From CAMNAO01 sp045605145 (lineage in GTDB: Bacteria; Bacillota; Clostridia; Oscillospirales; Oscillospiraceae), in assembly GCA_045605145.1 (NCBI GenBank), contig JAZUPH010000033.1, positions 1 to 5,539 of the forward strand: a DNA stretch of 5,539 nucleotides, in the 5' to 3' direction. The notes beneath the pieces were generated by a model that was not told the DNA's origin, searched no databases, and saw only the letters and a list, made by a program, of their open reading frames with translations. A program made the translations under genes and the position numbers. Shown here piece by piece: positions 1 to 3,998 of this stretch. How positions within the stretch are numbered: position 1 is the first letter of the stretch; each line of letters begins with the position of its first letter.

Positions 1-135
1 GCCGTGATCCACCCGCCCAAGGCTGCGTATCGCGCCGGAGCAGTAGAGCATGGCCTCACCCAGGGTGGTCTTTCCCGCGTCAACATGGGCCAGCAGACCG
101 ACGGCAATATTCTTTTTTCTGCTCTCTTCGCCCAT
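1..135 (-). CDS. Translation-factor GTPase, EF-G/TetM type (N-terminus only)
   Basis: Only the first 45 codons are in the window; the gene continues past base 1. The peptide begins MGEESRKKNIAVGLLAHVDA and continues GKTTLGEAMLYCSGAIRSLG. Residues 16-24 form the P-loop AHVDAGKTT, the G1 motif of translational GTPases. The following LGEAMLYCSGAIRSLGRVDHG closely resembles the start of ribosomal protection proteins of the TetM/TetO type and of EF-G paralogues, so the product should be a cytoplasmic, ribosome-binding GTPase. Whether it confers tetracycline resistance cannot be judged, because the G2-G5 motifs and C-terminal domains are missing. The ATG at 135 has only a weak G-rich ribosome site (TGGGG) upstream. 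It is transcribed away from the amylase gene from its own promoter. The family is clear; the subfamily is not. Confidence 0.85.
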   Translation of the reverse strand, partial: MGEESRKKNIAVGLLAHVDAGKTTLGEAMLYCSGAIRSLGRVDHG

Positions 136-169
136 AGAAAGAAAACCCCACTGTGTGCATAATGCAGGT

Positions 170-198
170 ATTATAGCACACAAAGGGGCTTTAGTCGA
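170..198 (-). promoter_or_regulatory. Sigma-A-like promoter of the GTPase gene
   Basis: On the minus strand there is a perfect -10 box, TATAAT (175 to 170), preceded by TGC, giving an extended -10. A 4-of-6 match to the -35 box, TCGACT (198 to 193), lies 17 bp upstream. Transcription would start near 163, leaving a leader of about 28 nt before the ATG at 135. A 7-bp inverted repeat, TGTGTGC (152-158) and GCACACA (176-182), flanks the -10 box and could be an operator. Confidence 0.6.
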
Positions 199-292
199 TA
201 CAGGAAACCCTTTGGACGAAAAAATACAGTCCTGCCACACTGTTTCGGCTGTAATCGCGGTGAAAAAACGGTAGAAGCGTGAAAATATATCG

Positions 293-322
293 TTGACAGC
301 AGGAAAGATTTCAAGGTAAGAT
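293..322 (+). promoter_or_regulatory. Sigma-A-like promoter of the amylase-family gene
   Basis: A perfect -35 hexamer, TTGACA (293-298), is followed after 18 bp by TAAGAT (317-322), a 5-of-6 match to the -10 consensus. Transcription would start near 329-330, giving a short leader of about 27 nt before the ATG at 357. No convincing catabolite-repressor site is visible beside it. Confidence 0.65.
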
Positions 323-340
323 CATCCCGTAATTTATAAA

Positions 341-347
341 AAGGGGG
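341..347 (+). promoter_or_regulatory. Ribosome binding site of the amylase-family gene
   Basis: AAGGGGG lies 9 bases before the ATG at 357 and supports that start. The in-frame product begins MPKWLDNAVFYEIYPQTY, which is where GH13 enzymes normally begin their first beta-strand, so no upstream extension is needed. Confidence 0.6.
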
Positions 348-356
348 TTTGGGATC

Positions 357-1898
357 ATGCCCAAATGGTTGGATAACGCCGTCTTTTATGAGATATATCC
401 CCAGACATACCTGGATACCAACGCCGACGGTATCGGTGATTTTGGCGGGATCATCAGCAAACTGGATTATATTAAGGAGCTGGGCTTCAATGCCCTGTGG
501 CTCAATCCCTGCTTTGCCTCACCCTTCGGTGACGCGGGATACGATGTGGCGGACTACTACCGCGCCGCACCCAGATACGGCAGCAACGAGGATCTGAAAG
601 AGCTTTTTCAGCAGGCCCATAAGCGCGGCATGCGCGTTCTGCTGGATCTGGTGCCCGGCCACACCTCTGTGGAGCATCCCTGGTTCCGGGAATCCTTGAA
701 GCCGGAAAAGAACCAATATACGGACCGCTATGTCTGGACGGATTCCGTTTGGGAGGCGCCGGAAGGCATGGGCTCCCTGCGCGGGATATCCCAGCGGGAC
801 GGCTCCTGCGCGCTGAGCTTTTTTAGCTGTCAGCCCGCGCTGAACTACGGCTACTACAACCGTACCCGCCCCTGGCAGCAGTCACCGGAGGATGAGGGGC
901 CCCGTGCAACGCTGGAAGCGATGAAAGATGTAATGCGCTTCTGGCTGACTATGGGTGCCGACGGCTTCCGCGTGGACATGGCCGGCAGCCTGGTGAAAAA
1001 CGATCCCGACAAAATTGGCACCATCGCGCTGTGGCAGAAGATCCGCGCCTTCCTGGATGAGCAGTTCCCGGACGCTGCCATGATCTCCGAGTGGGGCGAG
1101 CCGGAAAAGGCACTGCGTGGCGGCTTCCACATGGACTTTTTGCTGCACTTCGGCCCGTCCCACTATAACGATCTTTTCCGCTGTGAGGAGCCGTTCTTTT
1201 CCGACCGCGGTGAGGGCGACGCTTCCGCTTTCGTGGAAAAGTATCTGGACAGCCGGGAAAAGGCGGGAGAGGACGGCATGATCTGCATCCCCTCCGGCAA
1301 CCATGACATGGTCCGTCTGGCAAAGCATGTGCTTGGCGACCAGAAGAAGCTGGCATTCACCTTCCTGCTGACCATGCCCGGTGCGCCCTTTGTCTATTAC
1401 GGGGACGAAATCGGCATGCGCCATGTGGAAAACCTTACCAGCGTTGAGGGCGGCTATGACCGCACCGGCGCCCGCAGCCCCATGCAGTGGGACAGCGGCG
1501 TTAACGCAGGATTCAGCGCCGCGGCGAAGGATTGCTTGTACATCCCCCAGGATCCCGCACCCGACCGCCCCACGGTCATGGCGCAGCTGGACGATCCGGA
1601 CTCCCAGCTGAACCAGGTCAGGCATCTGATTGCCCTGCGTCAGGCTCATCCCGCACTGCAAAACCGCAGCGGCATCGAATTTGTGTCCAAGGGCGCGCCG
1701 AAAACCGCCCTGGCCTACCGGCGCTTCTGCGATTCGGAGCGGCTTCTGGTCGTCATCAACCCCTATCGGGAGGCGGTCAGCCTAAGCTGTGAGGGGACTT
1801 TGGGCGAGGCCGTGTATACCTTCGGCGCCGCGGCACATGGGGAAAAGGGCGTCATCACAGTGCCGCCTGTTTCCGCCGGCATTTATAAGCTGGGATAA
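357..1898 (+). CDS. GH13 alpha-amylase-family glycosidase (cytoplasmic)
   Basis: The 513-residue product is a retaining alpha-glucan hydrolase or transglycosylase with a (beta/alpha)8 barrel. A calcium-loop-like segment, DTNADGIGD, sits at residues 20-28. Conserved region I is DLVPGH (97-102), region V is QPALN (159-163), and region II is GFRVDMA (203-209) with Asp207 as nucleophile. Region III is ISEWGEP (243-249) with Glu245 as acid/base, and region IV is SGNHD (313-317) with His316 and Asp317. The segment RSPMQWDSGVNAGFS (373-387) is typical of the oligo-1,6-glucosidase/trehalose-synthase branch. A small beta-rich C-terminal domain closes the protein. There is no signal peptide, so it should act on imported maltodextrin, isomalto-oligosaccharide or a related glucoside in the cytoplasm. 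Region I has Gly101 where most relatives have Asn. The family is certain, but the exact substrate is not. It is transcribed alone, divergent from the GTPase gene, with no transporter gene adjacent in the window. Confidence 0.93.
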   Translation: MPKWLDNAVFYEIYPQTYLDTNADGIGDFGGIISKLDYIKELGFNALWLNPCFASPFGDAGYDVADYYRAAPRYGSNEDLKELFQQAHKRGMRVLLDLVPGHTSVEHPWFRESLKPEKNQYTDRYVWTDSVWEAPEGMGSLRGISQRDGSCALSFFSCQPALNYGYYNRTRPWQQSPEDEGPRATLEAMKDVMRFWLTMGADGFRVDMAGSLVKNDPDKIGTIALWQKIRAFLDEQFPDAAMISEWGEPEKALRGGFHMDFLLHFGPSHYNDLFRCEEPFFSDRGEGDASAFVEKYLDSREKAGEDGMICIPSGNHDMVRLAKHVLGDQKKLAFTFLLTMPGAPFVYYGDEIGMRHVENLTSVEGGYDRTGARSPMQWDSGVNAGFSAAAKDCLYIPQDPAPDRPTVMAQLDDPDSQLNQVRHLIALRQAHPALQNRSGIEFVSKGAPKTALAYRRFCDSERLLVVINPYREAVSLSCEGTLGEAVYTFGAAAHGEKGVITVPPVSAGIYKLG

Positions 1899-1917
1899 GG
1901 CCGACCCGCCCGAAGGC

Positions 1918-2033
1918 AGTCAGCCGAACAGGCTGACTGAGGGAGAGAATATTCTTTCCTGTTTTCTCTCCCTCCGTCATTTGCTCTGCAAATGCCACCT
2001 CCCTCATCAGAGGGAGGCTCTCGCTTCGGCGGG
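1918..2033. repeat. REP-like palindromic repeat, several consecutive stems
   Basis: Consecutive inverted repeats pack this stretch: AGTCAGCC/GGCTGACT (1918-1925 with 1931-1938), GAGGGAGAGAA/TTCTCTCCCTC (1939-1949 with 1964-1974), CATTTGC/GCAAATG (1978-1984 with 1988-1994), CCTCCCTC/GAGGGAGG (1998-2005 with 2010-2017), and CTCGC/GCGGG around a TTCG loop (2020-2033, one T-G pair). The 52-bp core at 1968-2019 matches in length and stem order a segment inside the coding region at 3572-3623. It looks like a dispersed non-coding palindromic element of the kind I recall from Oscillospiraceae genomes. I cannot count its copies here. It starts 20 bp after the amylase stop codon and may stabilise or help terminate that mRNA. 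Confidence 0.75.
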
Positions 2034-2059
2034 ATTTATCAAAGGAATAACCTTTTTGG

Positions 2060-2085
2060 AACCGCGCGCATAGCACGCGGTTTTA
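2060..2085 (+). terminator. Possible rightward intrinsic terminator
   Basis: The stem AACCGCG (2060-2066) pairs with CGCGGTT (2076-2082), with an extra GC/GC pair inside the loop. The downstream run is T2081-T2084. The stem is GC-rich but the T tail is short, so efficiency may be moderate. It would serve the amylase transcript. Confidence 0.5.
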
Positions 2086-2098
2086 TCCCATAATAATA

Positions 2099-2159
2099 CT
2101 CCCTGTTGTTTCAGCTGCGTGGCCGATAAACCGCCGCTGATCCGACAGGGAGCTTTTTT
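2099..2159 (+). terminator. Rightward intrinsic terminator
   Basis: The outer stem CTCCCTGT (2099-2106) pairs with ACAGGGAG (2145-2152), and an inner stem TCAGC/GCTGA (2111-2115 with 2136-2140) continues it. A six-T run follows (2154-2159). Read leftward the hairpin has no T tail, so it terminates rightward transcription and insulates the convergent phage genes. The T run ends just before the stop codon of the leftward metallopeptidase-like gene. Confidence 0.7.
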
Positions 2160-2161
2160 AT

Positions 2162-2626
2162 TTACTTTTCGCCCTCAATACCGGCGCTCATGGACAGAAA
2201 ATACTGCAAAAACTGCTCAATGTCCGTAAAACAGGGTATCCTGCCCGCCGGTGCATCACCGAACACATCACGGCGATGCGGCGCCGACTGTGCCGCCGCC
2301 TCAGCCGGGGCTCGGGTTGCGTCTGCCGGCGCAGCGGAATCACAGAGGGTGGGGGACTTGCGCTCCCCAATCACCGCATCTGACTGCGCGGCGGGTGGTG
2401 TTGCGCCGTTGGCCTCAGCCTCTATCCGGGCCACGGGGCAGCTGTCTTTATAGAAATGATCCGCCTGAATGTGGCGTATCTCGTGCTGCAGCCGGTCGGC
2501 CTGCCTGTCCTCGGGCAGCAGGGAATTGATGTATATGTCGAAGCTGCCGTCGTCATTGGGCAGGGCCACGCCCTCAATGCTCAGGGGCAGGCGGGCATAG
2601 CGCACGAAATATTGTGGCGTCCACAC
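2162..2626 (-). CDS. ImmA/IrrE-like small metallopeptidase (phage immunity module)
   Basis: The 154-residue product carries HEIRH at residues 48-52, an HEXXH zinc motif, followed by IEAEAN at 68-73, where ImmA/IrrE peptidases supply their third ligand from a downstream Glu. Residues 74-126 are Ala/Pro-rich and probably disordered. A final segment, CFTDIEQFLQYFLSMSAGI (132-150), looks helical. The gene uses a GTG start at 2626 with GAGGG about seven bases upstream, and it begins one base after the stop codon of the repressor gene, so the two are co-transcribed and probably coupled. By analogy with ICEBs1 ImmA/ImmR, it would cleave or otherwise inactivate the partner repressor to induce the element. 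The sequence shows the zinc motif and the pairing; the anti-repressor role is inferred. The long low-complexity region is unusual for the family. Confidence 0.7.
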   Translation of the reverse strand: MWTPQYFVRYARLPLSIEGVALPNDDGSFDIYINSLLPEDRQADRLQHEIRHIQADHFYKDSCPVARIEAEANGATPPAAQSDAVIGERKSPTLCDSAAPADATRAPAEAAAQSAPHRRDVFGDAPAGRIPCFTDIEQFLQYFLSMSAGIEGEK

Positions 2627-2627
2627 T

Positions 2628-3008
2628 TTATTTTCCCTCGGCCTTCCGCAGGGCTTCGATTATTGCCACGGCCTTCTCCACATCGTCACGGGTGGCGTTC
2701 TTCGTCACGGAGAACAGCATCCGGCACTCGGGACGGCTGCGCAGCATCTCCAGATACTCGGTCAGCTCCTCATCCCCGTTGACAAGGTCGGCATCCTCCC
2801 GCGCCCCGGCGGTACCCAAAAGCTCCTCAATGGACACGCCGAAATACTTGGCGATCCTGTCCATGTTACGGGTGGACAGCCCCGTCTGGCGGCCCATCTT
2901 CAGATCCGTAAGGTTTCCGCGGTTGACCCCCGCCTGGCGGCACATCTGTGTAATATTCACGCCCTTCTGAGCGCACAGGGCCTCAATGCGTTCATATAAA
3001 CTGCACAT
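2628..3008 (-). CDS. XRE-family phage repressor (ImmR/cI-like)
   Basis: The 126-residue product is a DNA-binding repressor. A lambda-repressor-like helix-turn-helix domain spans about residues 4-64, with the recognition region around ITQMCRQAGVNRGNLTDLKM (19-38) and the usual closing helices RNMDRIAKYFGVSIEELLG (47-65). The acidic linker is followed by a C-terminal helical segment, ELTEYLEMLRSRPECRMLFS (81-100) and TRDDVEKAVAIIEALRKAEG (106-125), a tail I recall from clostridial prophage repressors and probably used for dimerisation or contact with the metallopeptidase. The ATG at 3008 is preceded by TGAGGTGAG (3020 to 3012), a strong ribosome site. It probably controls the divergent phage genes and its own promoter through the inverted repeat at 3111-3160. 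Confidence 0.9.
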   Translation of the reverse strand: MCSLYERIEALCAQKGVNITQMCRQAGVNRGNLTDLKMGRQTGLSTRNMDRIAKYFGVSIEELLGTAGAREDADLVNGDEELTEYLEMLRSRPECRMLFSVTKNATRDDVEKAVAIIEALRKAEGK

Positions 3009-3041
3009 AAACTCACCTCATAATTTATGCAAGCCGACGAA

Positions 3042-3049
3042 ATTACCGA
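3042..3049. promoter_or_regulatory. Putative third repressor half-site
   Basis: ATTACCGA here is identical to the core of the right arm of the large inverted repeat (3148-3155), whose left arm carries the complement TCGGTAAT (3116-3123). It lies 33 bases upstream of the repressor start codon, downstream of the repressor promoter, where binding could give autoregulation. It stands alone, without an adjacent palindromic partner. Confidence 0.4.
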
Positions 3050-3067
3050 AAACCGACAAGTTGACAC

Positions 3068-3097
3068 TGGACTTTTTACGGAGAGCAGTAATATAAT
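3068..3097 (+). promoter_or_regulatory. Candidate rightward promoter of the phage genes
   Basis: A perfect TATAAT (3092-3097) lies 18 bp after TGGACT (3068-3073), a 4-of-6 match to the -35 consensus. A second TATAAT (3103-3108) has no recognisable -35 box. TTGACA at 3061-3066 is too far from either. An alternative further right is TTGTTA (3136-3141) with CATAAA (3160-3165). The rightward start is therefore uncertain. Confidence 0.35.
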
Positions 3098-3110
3098 CAA
3101 GATATAATAA

Positions 3111-3160
3111 GGCAATCGGTAATATAAAGCCTGCTTTGTTACAGTATATTACCGATTGCC
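3111..3160. promoter_or_regulatory. Operator-like perfect 16-bp inverted repeat
   Basis: GGCAATCGGTAATATA (3111-3126) is the exact reverse complement of TATATTACCGATTGCC (3145-3160), with an 18-base spacer. It lies between the divergent repressor and the rightward phage genes. The right arm covers the -10 box and most of the spacer of the leftward promoter, so a bound repressor would block its own transcription. The lack of a T run argues against a terminator. It is best explained as paired repressor operators. Confidence 0.7.
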
Positions 3161-3171
3161 ATAAAAGTCAA
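3143..3171 (-). promoter_or_regulatory. Promoter of the repressor-metallopeptidase operon
   Basis: On the minus strand TTGACT (3171 to 3166) and TATACT (3148 to 3143) are separated by 17 bp, each one mismatch from consensus. Transcription would start near 3136, giving a leader of about 128 nt before the repressor ATG. The right arm of the inverted repeat lies across this promoter. A weaker leftward alternative is TTGCCT (3115 to 3110) with TATTAC (3093 to 3088). Confidence 0.6.
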
Positions 3172-3215
3172 CAGCGTATCTGCGCATATCCCAAAGGGAA
3201 AGGAGACGGAAAACA

Positions 3216-3452
3216 ATGAGCAAGGGAAGCAACTGGCGTGAGGCGGAGGTGCAGTGCCCCTTCTACCGACTGATGGACATGGAGAAGCGGCGCATCACCT
3301 GCGAGGGGATCACCGACCGCAGTCTTATCGCCCAGTTTTATCAGGATAAAAAGGGCTTCAACCAGCAGCTTGAGCTGTTCTGCTGTGCAAACTACAAAAG
3401 CTGCGAGATCTACAACACACTCATGTACTATAAGTACCCGGAGGAAGAATGA
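3216..3452 (+). CDS. Small Cys-rich phage-type protein of unknown function
   Basis: The 78-residue product begins MSKGSNWREAEVQCPFYRLM. It has five cysteines: Cys14, Cys29, Cys56, Cys57 and Cys63, in the contexts QCPFY, ITCEG, FCCANY and SCEIY. The spacing suggests metal binding, with Cys14/Cys29 and Cys56-57/Cys63 as possible ligand pairs, but it matches no classic zinc finger I can name. It has no membrane segment or signal peptide. I recall similar short NWREA..CPFY proteins in clostridial prophages without an assigned function, and this cannot be checked here. AAGGAG (3199-3204) precedes the ATG with somewhat long spacing. It is the first rightward gene after the operator region and overlaps the next gene by four bases (ATGA), so the two are translationally coupled. 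Confidence 0.8.
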   Translation: MSKGSNWREAEVQCPFYRLMDMEKRRITCEGITDRSLIAQFYQDKKGFNQQLELFCCANYKSCEIYNTLMYYKYPEEE

Positions 3453-3976
3453 TGGCGGGAAGTGAAAATATGGCACCCGACGCTAAGAAGATAAAAGACG
3501 CATACATAAGCGGCGGCGAAGCAGCCCAAACAAGCCTCCCCCACGGGGGCAACGCCGAAGCGCCTGAAACAAGCCTCCCCCACGCCGGGAGGGGGACCGG
3601 GCAAAGCGCGGTGGAAGGGGGAGAAGCATCCTGCAGCACCACAGACACGGCCTGCCCCGCACAGGACGGCACCGCCCACACCCCGCAGGATACTGAGCGG
3701 GCATCCATGGCACAGATCGAGGCGGTGGCGGACCTTATCCTGCATAAGGTGGTGGAGATACTCATGGGCGACAGGGTGGATTCGCAGACGGTACAGCGCC
3801 TTGCCTCGGCGGTCAAGTGCGTGCGGGACATAAAGGGCCTTCGCACCGACCCTGACGCCCGGGAGCAGGAGGTAAAGATCCGCTCAATGGAGCTTAAGCT
3901 GCGCACAGACGCCGCCCTTGAAGAGGACAAAACCATCATCGTCCACCTGGGCGATGCGGCAAAATACGCCGTCTGA
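3449..3976 (+). CDS. Phage protein with small-terminase-like C-terminus and repeat-derived linker
   Basis: The 175-residue product has two halves. Residues 88-155 are predicted helical (for example AQIEAVADLILHKVVEILM, then VQRLASAVKCVRDIKGLRTD), followed by DAREQEVKIRSMELKLRTD and an acidic end, EEDKTIIVHLGDAAKYAV. This resembles the C-terminal part of clostridial phage small terminase subunits, where QLASALK..KEIK is followed by a KEQEARI helix; the match is from memory and moderate. Residues 1-87 lack the expected helix-turn-helix domain. After KKIKDAYISGGEAAQ comes a low-complexity stretch with TSLPH twice, 13 residues apart, of which residues 42-59 are encoded by a palindromic-repeat-like 52-bp segment. 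GGAGG (3440-3444) serves ATG 3449 or, with better spacing, ATG 3452. The start overlaps the upstream stop. If terminase-derived, it is probably impaired, since the DNA-binding part is missing. Confidence 0.75.
   Translation: MMAGSENMAPDAKKIKDAYISGGEAAQTSLPHGGNAEAPETSLPHAGRGTGQSAVEGGEASCSTTDTACPAQDGTAHTPQDTERASMAQIEAVADLILHKVVEILMGDRVDSQTVQRLASAVKCVRDIKGLRTDPDAREQEVKIRSMELKLRTDAALEEDKTIIVHLGDAAKYAV
3528..3584 (+). repeat. In-frame 18-bp direct repeat with 39-bp period
   Basis: AAACAAGCCTCCCCCACG occurs exactly at 3528-3545 and 3567-3584. The 39-base offset keeps frame and encodes TSLPH at residues 28-32 and 41-45. The first copy looks like a truncated version of the palindromic element that is complete after the second copy. 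Confidence 0.8.
3572..3623 (-). repeat. REP-like palindromic element embedded in coding sequence
   Basis: Both this segment and the reverse complement of 1968-2019 are 52 bases, begin AGCCTCCC and end GGGAG. Both contain a first CTCC/GGAG stem, then a second stem with matched arms (here CCGGGC-AAA-GCGCGG, one mismatch), then a G-rich end. The arm sequences differ but pairing is kept, as expected for members of one structured repeat family. It lies in opposite orientation to the intergenic copy and encodes residues S42 to E59 of the terminase-like protein. Confidence 0.6.
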
Positions 3977-3988
3977 GTGCGGCAATAC

Positions 3989-3994
3989 AGGAGG
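3989..3994 (+). promoter_or_regulatory. Strong ribosome binding site of the tail gene
   Basis: AGGAGG ends four bases before ATG 3999, a consensus Shine-Dalgarno that fixes the start of the tail protein. No terminator or promoter is visible in the 22-base gap after the previous stop, so the gene is probably in the same operon. Confidence 0.85.
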
Positions 3995-3998
3995 AACA

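Noticed and set aside
272..285. Possible catabolite-repressor (cre) site upstream of the amylase -35 box
   Set aside because: TAGAAGCGTGAAAA has about four mismatches to the cre consensus in key positions, too weak to annotate.
882..1661. A 259-codon open frame on the minus strand opposite the amylase gene
   Set aside because: It lies entirely antisense to a clearly coding GH13 gene, has no ribosome site I can support and no recognisable domain; it is a by-product of GC-rich codon use.
1789..2073. A rightward open frame crossing the amylase stop and the repeat region
   Set aside because: It reads through the palindromic repeat and overlaps the real amylase end out of frame; no ribosome site or family signal.
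1899..2161. tRNA gene as phage integration target
   Set aside because: No cloverleaf or T-loop sequence is present; the stems are explained by the repeat element and terminators.
3528..3623. CRISPR-like array from the repeated CCTCCCCCACG units
   Set aside because: There are only two short copies with 39-bp period inside an intact coding frame, with no spacer-repeat regularity and no cas genes.
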